Notes: generated by a model not told the origin, from the sequence alone. DNA of 64,000 nucleotides from Marinomonas sp. TW1 (GCF_001625355.1 NZ_JSEE01000015.1:43832-107831), one strand, 5' to 3'. Counted from the first letter of the stretch, positions 39,986 to 49,123 are shown. Program-made: numbers and translations.

Positions 39986-41437
39986 TTACTGTTTTGCTAG
40001 CGCTTCAGAGTCGGTCATGTCGAGGATATATTGTTGTATTTGTTGGCTGTATTTATCGGATAATCCTTTGACTTCGTACGCCAAGATTTCTTCACCATCT
40101 TCTTCAATGATATCGGGCAGGCTAGTAAACACACGGTTTTGGATTTGTGATAAGGTAAAAATGTCATCTGTTATGACCAGCTTATTTATGTGCTCGGTTT
40201 TTTTCAATTGAGCGACCTTATCAAGTACCCCAGTTATTTTTTCAGGCTCCAGTTTGTCTGCTTTGATCATATGCGAGATTTGCGTATTACCTTGGTGAAG
40301 GCCTAAATGAAAGTCGAGTTTTGGCGCTTCCTCGTAGAGCTCATTTTCATAGAGCTTTTCGACTAATCCAATGAATAATTCAGCAGTACAAACTGCATTC
40401 AAATATAAATTGTCTTCACAGTGTTCAGCGCTAAAGAGAATGATAGCGGCGTCATTCTGGTATTGGTGAACTTGACCTAGGTAAGTTTCACTGGCTTGAA
40501 ACATGGCTCGGTAAATGGGCGTTAATAAATTCGCTACTTGAAGCGGCGATAAGTCTTCGTGCCATTTTTCTAGGTTGAGAATGTCGAAATAAAGTAAGCA
40601 ATTACGTTGTTTTGATTCTTCAAATATTGCGTCAAAGTTCATTTCAAATTGGGCTTTTTCGACCTGGCTGATTTCTTCTTCCGGTAACGTTTCCGTTGTG
40701 TTCGTTTTTGTATTGGAAATAGCTTTGGCGGCTTTTTTCTTCGGACGAGTTTCGGTAACTGCTTGATAGAGTAGGCGTGCTTCTTTGTAAACCGGTTCTA
40801 CAAGGGTCGATTTTCTTTGTTTTTTATCCAGGTTAATTAATGCATCACGGATGTCATTAATGGGATTAAATAACCAGCGAGTGAGAATAACGATGAAGAG
40901 CAGGGCGATGGTGGAGATAAAAATGGCCACGCCAATGAGTAAGTTATTAAGGTGTTGCAATGTGGCTTGAGCTGGTGTCTTGTCTAGCGTGATAAGAACG
41001 TGTCCAACGATTTCATCGCGGAATTTAATACTAGAGCTGTATACTCGACGTTTTTCACTGGGTCTCAGTTCTTGTTCAGAGCGGATGCCTGCGCCACTAC
41101 TATCTGCTTCGGCTAAGAGTTCGTCTTTCTTATTGTAGACCCGTGCGCTAAGGATATTTTCATCAACCACTAGGCGATTTAGCAGAACGTTTAAACTCAG
41201 TAGGTCGTTAGTCAAAATGGATTGAGTGGCATTGAAAGCGGCTTGTGTTGCCAGGCTGCTGCCTAATACTTCTGTTTGCTGGGAAAGATAATTGCTCAGC
41301 GCGTGCGTCATGGTGTACCAAAAAATACACACGGTTAGAATCATTAATGAAAGGAACGTGGCGACCGTAATCGTAGAGGCGCTGAGTCGCTTACGTATGA
41401 ACGCTGAGAAAACCTTCTTTTTTGATTGGGTGTCCAT
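39986..41437 (-). CDS. AhpA/YtjB-family membrane protein with cyclase-homology-like C-terminus
   Basis: A 483-residue inner-membrane protein. The N-terminal part matches the SMP_2/YtjB pattern: a membrane helix (about 22-44), a periplasmic domain with LGSSLATQAAFNATQSIL and DENILSARVYNKKDELLAEAD, a second helix (about 167-190) and a HAMP-like WLFNPINDIRDALINLDK. After a basic linker, residues about 275-470 resemble a class III nucleotidyl cyclase fold (LLYFDILNLEKW, YQNDAAIILFS, GLHQG, YEVKGLS), with altered catalytic positions. It is divergent from serB, as ytjB is in E. coli. Function is unknown. Confidence 0.7.
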   Translation of the reverse strand: MDTQSKKKVFSAFIRKRLSASTITVATFLSLMILTVCIFWYTMTHALSNYLSQQTEVLGSSLATQAAFNATQSILTNDLLSLNVLLNRLVVDENILSARVYNKKDELLAEADSSGAGIRSEQELRPSEKRRVYSSSIKFRDEIVGHVLITLDKTPAQATLQHLNNLLIGVAIFISTIALLFIVILTRWLFNPINDIRDALINLDKKQRKSTLVEPVYKEARLLYQAVTETRPKKKAAKAISNTKTNTTETLPEEEISQVEKAQFEMNFDAIFEESKQRNCLLYFDILNLEKWHEDLSPLQVANLLTPIYRAMFQASETYLGQVHQYQNDAAIILFSAEHCEDNLYLNAVCTAELFIGLVEKLYENELYEEAPKLDFHLGLHQGNTQISHMIKADKLEPEKITGVLDKVAQLKKTEHINKLVITDDIFTLSQIQNRVFTSLPDIIEEDGEEILAYEVKGLSDKYSQQIQQYILDMTDSEALAKQ

Positions 41438-41667
41438 TCATTTCCTTTAGGCTTATACACAGAACAATGACTTAAGTATACACATGATAACGGCCGTTTT
41501 CTGAAATCTTTAAGTGACATCGAAGCCGGTTGAATAAGTTTTTGTTTTTCTAAACAATCAGTAAGGCTTTTACTCTTACTCATGTTATCCACCTCGTGAG
41601 ATAAATCCTGCTTAGAGAAAAGAAAACGATTTGTTATAGTAGGCAGCACATTATTTGAGGAAGCCCT

Positions 41668-42579
41668 ATGTCAGCTAGTATTACGCTTATTGGATCGTTT
41701 GGAACCGACTATTTAAAACAGTTCCATGCTTGGTTAAATCGTCAAAATCTTTCTGCTGAGACGCGTTTATTATCGGATGATCATGAGGCGATAAGAGTGG
41801 CTCAAGTGACGTTAGTGGGCGGTTTTCCTGAGCTCGATGCGTTGCGAGCTGAATTGTTAACTTTGGCTGATGAAACTGGCATAGATCATATCCTACAAAC
41901 CACGGCCCTAGACATCAAAGCGGGCGGTGTGGCCGTCTTTGACATGGATTCGACGTTAATTAAAGCAGAAGTCATGGATGAATTAGCGGTTGAAGCGGGC
42001 ATTGGTGAGCAAATTGCAGCGGTGACAGCCAGCGCCATGCGAGGCGAAATCGATTTTGTGGAAAGCTTTGTGCAACGATTAGCGCTTTTAAAGGGATTGA
42101 GCAGTGATGTAATGGACGGTGTCTATCAGCGTATTCAACCGATGGATGGGATTGCCAGATTAATGTCTGTGCTTAATCACTTTGGTTGGCATACCGCGAT
42201 CTTATCAGGTGGTTTCACCTACTTTGCAGACCGAGTGCAAGCGGAATATCAGATGAGTGAAGTTCATGCCAATGTCTTAGAAATTGAAGATGGCGTGTTA
42301 ACTGGCAAGCACCTTGGTGAGATTGTCGATGGTGAGCGTAAAAAGTTCTTGCTGTCTAAAATCGTGAGCGAACAGCAAGTGGATTGGTCGCAAACCATTG
42401 CGTGTGGCGATGGTGCTAACGATTTGTTGATGCTTAATCAGGCCGCTCTTGGGGTGGCGTTACATGCCAAACCACTTGTTCGTCAACAAGCGCCTTGTCC
42501 GATGAACCAGCTTGGTTTAGATGGAATATTATATCTTTTAGGTATGACTTCAGCGGAAATAAAACGTCTTGAAGCTTAA
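41668..42579 (+). CDS. serB: Phosphoserine phosphatase
   Basis: A 303-residue HAD-family phosphatase, the last step of serine synthesis. The nucleophile motif VAVFDMDSTLI is near residue 91, motif II ILSGGFTYFADRV near 175, and the C-terminal CGDGANDLLML near 247. The first 80 residues form the N-terminal regulatory domain found in the longer SerB proteins. It is divergent from the YtjB-like gene with a 230-bp gap. The 118 bp after it show no strong terminator. Confidence 0.96.
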   Translation: MSASITLIGSFGTDYLKQFHAWLNRQNLSAETRLLSDDHEAIRVAQVTLVGGFPELDALRAELLTLADETGIDHILQTTALDIKAGGVAVFDMDSTLIKAEVMDELAVEAGIGEQIAAVTASAMRGEIDFVESFVQRLALLKGLSSDVMDGVYQRIQPMDGIARLMSVLNHFGWHTAILSGGFTYFADRVQAEYQMSEVHANVLEIEDGVLTGKHLGEIVDGERKKFLLSKIVSEQQVDWSQTIACGDGANDLLMLNQAALGVALHAKPLVRQQAPCPMNQLGLDGILYLLGMTSAEIKRLEA

Positions 42580-42703
42580 TTTTGTTTGCTTTTCTTATTG
42601 TTAGATTGATGATTTTGGGCAGATTCAACGGGAAAACTATGGTCTTCTAGAAAAGCTTGTTATGATCATCAGTTATAATAATAAGTCTAAATGAGGTGTG
42701 GTT

Positions 42704-43630
42704 GTGTCAGAAATCAAGTTGTCGGACATCGATCTGAATTTGCTTTATGTGCTTCAAGTTCTGATTGAAGAGCTAAATGTGACCAAAGCCGCCTCTCGTT
42801 TAAATGTTTCCCAGCCTGCTGTGAGTCGCTCCTTATCTCGTTTAAGAGATGTGTTTGATGACCCCTTGTTTATTCGAACTTCTCATGGCTTGTCAGCAAC
42901 GGCGAAGACACAAGGCTTGGCGCCTTATTTGACCGATACGCTGAAAAATCTCGAAAACCTGATACAACCCGTCGAATTTCATCCTGCACAAAGCCAGCGA
43001 CGCTTTTCTTTATCCACCACAGATTTTGGCACGCTAACCGTCTTGCCTAAGATACTGGATCAGTTTCGACAGGAAGCCCCCAGCGCGGTACTGGATGTGA
43101 AATCCTGGAACGAAGACATGGTCACCGAGCTTGATCAACGTAATATTGATCTGGCTGTGGCCGTTTTATCGAAGGAGCCACCGCCAGGTATACGAGCAAT
43201 GCGTTTGCAAAGTGATTGTATGGTGTGTTTGGCGCGTAAGGAGCATCCTCTTCTTACTCAAGGGTTAACGCTCGATGCTTATTTGCAGGCGGACCATGTT
43301 CAAGTCGTCCTAGGGCGGCGTGAATTTTTTGCGGTGGATCGGGAGCTTGATAAACTGGGACACAAACGACATGTGTCTGTGCATTTACCGAACTTTGTGC
43401 CAGCGGCGAGAACGGTTATGAACAGTGATTTGTTATTAACTGTGCCAAGGCTCTTTGCTGAAGACATGGTACAGACGGCATCAGACATAGAGCTGTTTGA
43501 GTTACCGTTTCAAACGCGCAGCTTTGATTATTCTATGATTTGGCATGAAAGTTACCAGCATGATTCCGCGCATATTTGGTTTCGTGGTTTATTAAGACAG
43601 GCTTTTCTTAATGCTACACAATCCACTTAA
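42704..43630 (+). CDS. LysR-family transcriptional regulator
   Basis: A 308-residue LysR regulator. The winged helix is residues about 5-65 (LDLNLLYVLQVL-type start, VTKAASRLNVSQPAVSRSLSRLRDVFDDPLF), followed by a co-inducer domain (about 90-300). I use GTG 42704, which follows GAGGTG; another in-frame GTG is 6 bp upstream. A perfect -10 TATAAT lies at 42674-42679 with no clear -35. The flanking genes (serB upstream on the same strand, a HEPN gene convergent) do not reveal its target. Effector unknown. Confidence 0.85.
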   Translation: MSEIKLSDIDLNLLYVLQVLIEELNVTKAASRLNVSQPAVSRSLSRLRDVFDDPLFIRTSHGLSATAKTQGLAPYLTDTLKNLENLIQPVEFHPAQSQRRFSLSTTDFGTLTVLPKILDQFRQEAPSAVLDVKSWNEDMVTELDQRNIDLAVAVLSKEPPPGIRAMRLQSDCMVCLARKEHPLLTQGLTLDAYLQADHVQVVLGRREFFAVDRELDKLGHKRHVSVHLPNFVPAARTVMNSDLLLTVPRLFAEDMVQTASDIELFELPFQTRSFDYSMIWHESYQHDSAHIWFRGLLRQAFLNATQST

Positions 43631-43647
43631 AGCGCTCTGAGCTCGTT

Positions 43648-44076
43648 TTATGGTTCCAAGTTAGCTAAACGACTGACCCATTCTTTGGTTAATACTTCCA
43701 CTAGACTATAACGTTTTAACGTCATGGCTTCCGCTAAACTGTCGAAATTTTCTTCCAAATAATCGTGCAGAATGGAGTCTCTTAATTGCATCAAGTATTT
43801 GATTTGTTCGGCCTGTTCGAAAGTCACATCTTTGTGTTTGAGAAGCGCTTCTAGCACATCTTTACGAGCGTGCACTTCCGTTTGGTAATGATGTTTTAAA
43901 ACGTATTTTGCCAGATCCAGCATAGAGGCAACGAGAAGTTGAAACGAATGCTCTATGATCATCATTTCATCACGGTTGTATTCTCCGTTTTTGGTTTGCT
44001 TACGAAATGAGTCGAGTCTTTTGATCATACTGTGCTGATGATCATAAAGAGCATTTTCCCAATTTAAGTCTCTCAT
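43648..44076 (-). CDS. HepT-like HEPN-domain protein (orphan)
   Basis: A 142-residue helical protein resembling the HepT toxin family. It carries the R-x4-H-x-Y motif of HEPN ribonucleases as RDSILHDY (Arg99, His104, Tyr106), in the usual place after an LMQL helix, plus an upstream helix with SMLDLAKYVLKHH. In HepT/MntA pairs the Tyr is the residue that the MntA antitoxin AMPylates. No MntA-type nucleotidyltransferase gene is adjacent: moeA is upstream and a LysR gene is convergent. GAGGTG precedes the ATG. Activity is unproven. Confidence 0.65.
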   Translation of the reverse strand: MRDLNWENALYDHQHSMIKRLDSFRKQTKNGEYNRDEMMIIEHSFQLLVASMLDLAKYVLKHHYQTEVHARKDVLEALLKHKDVTFEQAEQIKYLMQLRDSILHDYLEENFDSLAEAMTLKRYSLVEVLTKEWVSRLANLEP

Positions 44077-44168
44077 TTGAGCACCTCATTAATAGATGAA
44101 AGCGCACTTTCTTCAGTACGCTATCATCAGTTTAGGTGAGCATTGGCTATTTTGAAAAGATTGGAGGT

Positions 44169-45359
44169 TTAGAAACTGTTAAAAGGGTAGAAATCGTATG
44201 CTTGGTTTTCTTGTACGGATTCTCGTGCTTTGATGTGCAGATAGCCTTGGCTTTCACAGGCGGCTAACAAAGCGCCGGAACTTTGTTGAATATGTGGGTA
44301 CGCTTTACCCTGTTGGATTGTCACTCGTAAGAATTCGTCTCGTTGAATGGCTTTGGGACGATGGAATCCGGCTTTCACTTTGTAAGCTTCCGGTCTCGTC
44401 GCTTGCGCGCCAGCGCACACCGATAGTAATAAACGGGCAAACCAATGAAACGTCACTAGGGTTGAACTGGGGTTGCCGGGCAATCCTAAAAAAGGAACCC
44501 CATCTAAGCTGGCATGCACCAATGGCTTGCCAGGTTTGATGGCAATTTTCCATAGGTGCAATGTGCCGAGCTTTTCCAGAACATGTTTCACATGGTCTTC
44601 TTCGCCAACTGAAACACCGCCCGATGATAAGATTACGTCACATTCTTTGGTCAATTGCTGCAAAGCCTGTTCTGTTGCTTCTGGCGTATCCGCTGCGTGC
44701 AGCGAGCAGGTCACCCTATGTCCGGCTTCAGTGACTAAAGCGTCGAGCATGGGACCATTGGAATTGTAAATTTGACCGGTTAGTAGTGGGGATCCTGCCG
44801 AGACCAATTCATCCCCTGTGGTTAGAATGCCCACTCGCAATGGTTTAAATACGCTAACTTGAGTCATGCCTAAGCTGGCAAGTAGACCAATTTGCATGGC
44901 AGTCAGTTGCTGGCCTAACAAAGCAATGGTTTGGCCTTGTTTCATATCTTGGCCGCTTGGTCTGACATGATCGCCTTGTTGTGGTGTTGAAAGAAAACGG
45001 ACCCGCTCGGCTTCAACTTGGGCATTTTCCTGCATGATAATGGTATCTGCCCCTGTGGGTAAAATAGCGCCCGTGAAGATTCGTGCACAGGTGCCAGCTT
45101 GTAAGGGCTGTGGTGCTTGTCCTGCGGCAACGCGTTGGCTGACTCTAAAGGCTTTGCTATCTTGCCAGTCTTGATAGGCAATGGCATAACCATCCATTGC
45201 GCTATTGGCCTGTGGAGGGACGTTCATCGGTGCCACGATATTGCTCGCTAAGATACGACCTAATGTCTTCGATAAGGGTAAGGTTTCGGTTTCTACACGC
45301 ACTGTAGCGGCCTTTTCGATAGCGGTTAACGCCTCTTCAAAAGCAAGCAAATTCGACAT
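44169..45359 (-). CDS. moeA: Molybdopterin molybdenumtransferase MoeA
   Basis: A 396-residue MoeA that inserts molybdate into adenylylated molybdopterin. Visible: PPQANSAMDGYAIAYQDW near residue 46, ARIFTGAILPTGADTIIMQE near 90, the MoCF-domain GILTTGDELVSAG, ILSSGGVSVGEEDHV, and KPGKPLVHA with FLGLPGNPSSTLVTF. It overlaps moaB by one base on the same strand. The moeA-moaB-moaA run lacks moaC, moaD and moaE, which must lie elsewhere. Confidence 0.95.
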   Translation of the reverse strand: MSNLLAFEEALTAIEKAATVRVETETLPLSKTLGRILASNIVAPMNVPPQANSAMDGYAIAYQDWQDSKAFRVSQRVAAGQAPQPLQAGTCARIFTGAILPTGADTIIMQENAQVEAERVRFLSTPQQGDHVRPSGQDMKQGQTIALLGQQLTAMQIGLLASLGMTQVSVFKPLRVGILTTGDELVSAGSPLLTGQIYNSNGPMLDALVTEAGHRVTCSLHAADTPEATEQALQQLTKECDVILSSGGVSVGEEDHVKHVLEKLGTLHLWKIAIKPGKPLVHASLDGVPFLGLPGNPSSTLVTFHWFARLLLSVCAGAQATRPEAYKVKAGFHRPKAIQRDEFLRVTIQQGKAYPHIQQSSGALLAACESQGYLHIKARESVQENQAYDFYPFNSF

Positions 45360-45907
45360 TAAGAGGTGACTCCATGAGCGCTATTTGGGGTCAAAGGCCC
45401 AAGTAACATACCAACAAAGTTACATGGTCTATGGGAGGCGTCTAATTGTTCTTTTAAAATGCCGTTCCAAGCGGTTCGGCAAGCGCCTGTGGAGCCTGGT
45501 AAGCAAAATATTAAGGTGCGGTTAGCTAAACCGGCAATGGCACGAGATTGAATGGTTGATGTGCCAATTTCTTCATAGGAAATTTGGCGAAACAGTTCCC
45601 CAAAACCATCAATGGCTTTGTCGAACAAAGGTGTCATGGCCTCAGGTGTGCTGTCGCGAGCATAAAACCCTGTACCGCCGGTAATGAGTACCGCATGGGT
45701 GTCTTCATCGGCAATCCATTGAGAGACGACGGCACGCATTTGATAGACATCGTCTTTGACGATATGACGCTGTCTAAGGTGATGGCCAGCTGCGTTCAGC
45801 ATCTCAATTAATGCTTCGCCAGAAGTATCTTCAGCCAATGTGCGAGTATCGGAAACGGTTAAAACACTGATGTTTAGTGGTCGAAATGGGGTTGCTGTTT
45901 TTGCCAT
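45359..45907 (-). CDS. moaB: Molybdenum cofactor biosynthesis protein B
   Basis: A 182-residue MogA/MoaB-family protein that probably adenylylates molybdopterin. The NISVLTVSDTRTLAEDTSG start, the AVLITGGTGFYARDSTPEAM loop and the GSTGACRTAWNGILKEQL segment are typical. Its stop overlaps the moeA start by one base and its ATG is 11 bp after moaA. It feeds MoeA. Confidence 0.94.
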   Translation of the reverse strand: MAKTATPFRPLNISVLTVSDTRTLAEDTSGEALIEMLNAAGHHLRQRHIVKDDVYQMRAVVSQWIADEDTHAVLITGGTGFYARDSTPEAMTPLFDKAIDGFGELFRQISYEEIGTSTIQSRAIAGLANRTLIFCLPGSTGACRTAWNGILKEQLDASHRPCNFVGMLLGPLTPNSAHGVTS

Positions 45908-45918
45908 TGTATTCCTTC

Positions 45919-46914
45919 TCAGCCGCCAGTTGCGCTCATAAAGCGAAGTATCTGCGGCGCTTCTTCTAGATTGAAGTGATGTTGCTGTGGCTTGAGTGCC
46001 AAAGCATCAATAATGCGTTCTTCGAGTAACGGGGTATTGTTTGGATGGACTCGTAAAAGACTTTTTAAGTCTTTCGAGTGTTCATTGCCTAGACAAAGTA
46101 ACAGGCGACCCTCTGCGGTTAAGCGTACGCGGTTACAGGTGTCGCAAAAATTATGACTGTGCGGGGAAATTGTACCGATACGATTCTCATACCCTGCGAC
46201 TTGATAATATCGTGTCGGGCCGCCTGTGGTCATGGTACTAGGGCTTAATTGGTAATGTCCCGAGATCGCTTCGATCACATCGTCGCTGGACATGTACGTG
46301 GCCGCTCTATCATGATCGTGGATCATACCCAAAGGCATTTCTTCTATGTAACTGATGTCCAAACCACGGTTTAGAGCAAAGTCAGCCAAGGCTGGCACTT
46401 CATCATCATTACGGCCTTTTAAAATGACGCTATTGAGTTTTAAGCGTTTAAAAGGCAGTTGGGCCGCGCGTTCGATGCCGTCAATGACCTGTTGGAACTT
46501 ATCTCGTCGCGTTAGCTGGTAAAAACGCTCGGCTTTCAGGGTGTCTAAGCTGATGTTGATGCGTGAGATGCCTGCGTTCAATAAGGCTGGGGCCATTTTT
46601 GCCAATTGTGAGCCATTGGTGGTGATGGTGAGTTCTTCCAATCCGGGGGTATTGGCGATTTTCTCAATTGCCCAAAGAATGTTTTTACGAACTAACGGTT
46701 CACCACCTGTAATGCGAATACGTTTGGTGCCCATGGCAATAAAGGTTTGTGCCACAAAGACAATTTCTTCCAAGGAGAGTATCTGTTCGCGGGCTAAAAA
46801 CGAAACGTCTTCGTCCATACAATAGGTGCAACGAAAATCACATCGATCGGTTACCGAGATGCGTAAATAATCAATTTTGCGACCAAAAGGATCGATCAGT
46901 TCAGACGTAGCCAA
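45919..46914 (-). CDS. moaA: GTP 3',8-cyclase (radical SAM)
   Basis: A 331-residue radical SAM enzyme for the first step of molybdopterin synthesis. The N-terminal SAM cluster CDFRCTYC is near residue 22, TGGEPLVRK near 70, and the C-terminal second cluster CDTCNRVRLTAEGRLLLCLG near 260. The protein ends in Gly-Gly, as active MoaA must. I chose TTG 46914, which gives MATSELIDPFGRKIDYLR and has GTGGAG 7 nt upstream. An ATG 27 bp further up lacks homology. It leads moaB and moeA. Confidence 0.94.
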   Translation of the reverse strand: MATSELIDPFGRKIDYLRISVTDRCDFRCTYCMDEDVSFLAREQILSLEEIVFVAQTFIAMGTKRIRITGGEPLVRKNILWAIEKIANTPGLEELTITTNGSQLAKMAPALLNAGISRINISLDTLKAERFYQLTRRDKFQQVIDGIERAAQLPFKRLKLNSVILKGRNDDEVPALADFALNRGLDISYIEEMPLGMIHDHDRAATYMSSDDVIEAISGHYQLSPSTMTTGGPTRYYQVAGYENRIGTISPHSHNFCDTCNRVRLTAEGRLLLCLGNEHSKDLKSLLRVHPNNTPLLEERIIDALALKPQQHHFNLEEAPQILRFMSATGG

Positions 46915-47092
46915 GACATTTCTCCACTTGCAGAGTGTCATAAAAGCAAAAAAGACCTGTGTTAGTAAAGTAGCAAGGCGGTTTTCGCGAGATTAATTCG
47001 AGGAATTCATATTTTATCTGAATTTGCGGATCGTGGGACGAGTGAAAAAACGTCATAATAGGGTGCAATTATTGTTGTCGAGGAGTGGCATC

Positions 47093-47956
47093 TTGAACCC
47101 TGTTGTAAATAATCTCATTGAATTATTGAAACTAGAACGAGTATCTGACACTCAGTTTATCGGTCGTAGTCAGGACATAGGTTTTCCAAAACTGTTTGGT
47201 GGCCATGTTATTGGCCAAGGTCTAAGTGCGGCCACGCAAACGGTAGAAGGGCGTTTTCCTCACTCATTGCATTGCTACTTTTTACGCCCAGGTGATTCCG
47301 CCGAGCCGATTCATTATGACGTGGAAATAGTCCGTGATGGCGGCAGTTTCAGTCTACGTCGTGTGGTGGCGTCTCAGTTTGGTAAGAGTATTTTGGTGAT
47401 GACGGTGTCTTTCCATCTGCAAGAGCCGGGTTTAGATCATCAGGATGCCATGCCAAATGTGCCCGGTCCTGAGTCTTTTAAATCAGAACTGTCTTTATTC
47501 CGAGCGCATGCAGAAGAAATCCCAGAAAAAGTGCGTGAAATCTTCACTGCTGATCGTCCCATTGAATACCGTATTGTGGAGAACCAAAATCCGTTCCGTC
47601 CTCGTCCTGGTATTGCTAAGCGCCATATGTGGATTCGCAGTGTTGCTCCGTTACCAGATGATGAGTTGATTCATCAATCCATGCTGGCGTACACCACGGA
47701 CTATGGTTTTATTGAAACCGCCTTGATGCCCCATGGTTTATCCATTGGCAACCCGTATTTGAACATAGCCAGTTTGGATCATGCGATTTGGTTCCACCGT
47801 CCATTCCGCTTAGATGAGTGGTTGTTGTACGTTGCAGATTCGCCGTCGGCTTCTTCAGCGAGAGGGTTTGCACGGGGACAAATCTTTAATCAAAAAGGAG
47901 AGTTGGTCGCATCGACAGCTCAAGAAGGTTTGATTCGCTACTCGAAAGACAAATAG
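47093..47956 (+). CDS. tesB: Acyl-CoA thioesterase II
   Basis: A 287-residue double hot-dog thioesterase that hydrolyses medium and long acyl-CoA. The N-terminal LLKLERVSDTQFIGRSQDIG, GGHVIGQGLSAATQTV (with the catalytic Gln/Asp region) and the C-terminal SLDHAIWFHRPFRLDEWLLY match E. coli TesB (286 residues). TTG 47093 is chosen because AGGAG lies 7 nt upstream and the length fits. The frame is open to 47024 but the extension has no family match. It is divergent from moaA. Confidence 0.92.
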   Translation: MNPVVNNLIELLKLERVSDTQFIGRSQDIGFPKLFGGHVIGQGLSAATQTVEGRFPHSLHCYFLRPGDSAEPIHYDVEIVRDGGSFSLRRVVASQFGKSILVMTVSFHLQEPGLDHQDAMPNVPGPESFKSELSLFRAHAEEIPEKVREIFTADRPIEYRIVENQNPFRPRPGIAKRHMWIRSVAPLPDDELIHQSMLAYTTDYGFIETALMPHGLSIGNPYLNIASLDHAIWFHRPFRLDEWLLYVADSPSASSARGFARGQIFNQKGELVASTAQEGLIRYSKDK

Positions 47957-47992
47957 TCTAAAGAGAGGATCGATAGACGAACTCAGGCATGA

Positions 47993-49066
47993 TTAACCCA
48001 GATGTTGCGTGAGCGCCCATTGAATATGCTCTTGGACTAAAGGTGTACTGTGTTCAAGCGCCTGCTGTAAGACCTTTATGGTTTCCTCTGTGGTAGGGGC
48101 GTTGCCGAGGGCAACGGCAAGGTTGCGCTGCCAGTTTTCATAACCAGTACGGCGAATGGGAGAGCCTTCGGTATTTTTTAAGAAGGTGTCTTCATCCCAC
48201 AGAAAGAGCTCGACTAAGTCTGCGCTATCTAGGTTGTGTCTGGGGTGAAAATCGTCCTCTTCTGTGTGCTTGGCAAATTTAGTCCAAGGGCAAACTAATT
48301 GGCAATCGTCACAGCCAAAAATGCGATTGCCCATTTTGCTTCTTAACGCTTCAGGAATAGGGCCTTTATGTTCAATGGTGAGATAGGAAATGCATTTGCC
48401 TGCATCCAGCACCCAAGGCTCAACAAAGGCGTCGGTTGGGCATTGAGTTAAACAAGCGTCGCAACTGCCGCAATGACGCGTTTTTGTTGGTTTATCCACT
48501 GGTAAGGGTAAATTGGTGAAAATTTCCCCGAGTAAAAACCAGCTGCCTGCTTTTGGGGTTAACAATAAGGTGTTTTTTCCTATCCAGCCCATGCCAGCTT
48601 GTTCGGCAATTTGTCTTTCTAATACGGGCGCACTGTCGACAAAAGCACGGTAACCATGGTCGCCAACCTGTTCTTGTATTTTCTTGGCCAGTTGCGTGAG
48701 ACGTTTACGGATCAGTTTGTGGTAATCACGGCCTAAAGCGTAACGAGCAATGTAAGCTTTTTCTGTGGTTTGCAGGCGTTTTACCGTTTCCACTGATTGC
48801 GGCAGATAGTGCATGCGTAAGGAAATAACTCGGCGTGTGCCTGGATGGAGTTGTTCAGGGTAGAAGCGCATGTCGCCATGGTTAGCAAGATAATCCATGC
48901 CGGCATGATAGCCTTTGTCTAACCAGTTGTTGAATTGGTCTTTGTGTTGTCCAAGGTCGGGATCCACAATGCGTGCATCGGCAAAGCCAAATTCGGTTGC
49001 CCATGTTTTTATATCAGTGACCAGTTTTGCAAGGTCGTCTGGTGTGGAAAGTGAAGAAGGCAGCAA
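47993..49066 (-). CDS. queG: Epoxyqueuosine reductase
   Basis: A 357-residue QueG that reduces epoxyqueuosine to queuosine in tRNA using cobalamin and two [4Fe-4S] clusters. Cluster Cys are in CGSCDACLTQCPTDAF near residue 190 and FGCDDCQLVCPWTKF near 246. The N-terminal FADARIVDPDLGQHKDQFNN and MDYLANHGDMR are typical, and GLGWIGKNTLLLTP appears here as GMGWIGKNTLLLTP. The C-terminal HEAT-like tail (RNLAVALGN) is present. It lies downstream of the small unknown gene. Confidence 0.93.
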   Translation of the reverse strand: MLPSSLSTPDDLAKLVTDIKTWATEFGFADARIVDPDLGQHKDQFNNWLDKGYHAGMDYLANHGDMRFYPEQLHPGTRRVISLRMHYLPQSVETVKRLQTTEKAYIARYALGRDYHKLIRKRLTQLAKKIQEQVGDHGYRAFVDSAPVLERQIAEQAGMGWIGKNTLLLTPKAGSWFLLGEIFTNLPLPVDKPTKTRHCGSCDACLTQCPTDAFVEPWVLDAGKCISYLTIEHKGPIPEALRSKMGNRIFGCDDCQLVCPWTKFAKHTEEDDFHPRHNLDSADLVELFLWDEDTFLKNTEGSPIRRTGYENWQRNLAVALGNAPTTEETIKVLQQALEHSTPLVQEHIQWALTQHLG

Positions 49067-49083
49067 GGAAAATCCGGTTTATC

Positions 49084-49119
49084 TTGACGCTAGGCAAAGG
49101 CTGCCTAGCGAAAGTCAAT
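49084..49119. repeat. Inverted repeat between the 86-aa gene and queG
   Basis: CGCTAGGCA (49088-49096) and TGCCTAGCG (49102-49110) are exact complements around AAGGC. The stem can extend with TTGA before it and TCAA a few bases after. Neither strand shows a T-run, so it may be an mRNA-stabilising or processing hairpin rather than a terminator. Confidence 0.5.
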
Positions 49120-49123
49120 TTGA

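Noticed and set aside
43648..46914. moeA-moaB-moaA plus the HEPN gene considered as one new defence or toxin-linked molybdenum operon
   Set aside because: The HEPN gene is separated from moeA by 92 bp, has its own Shine-Dalgarno and nothing ties it to cofactor synthesis. The mo genes are ordinary housekeeping.
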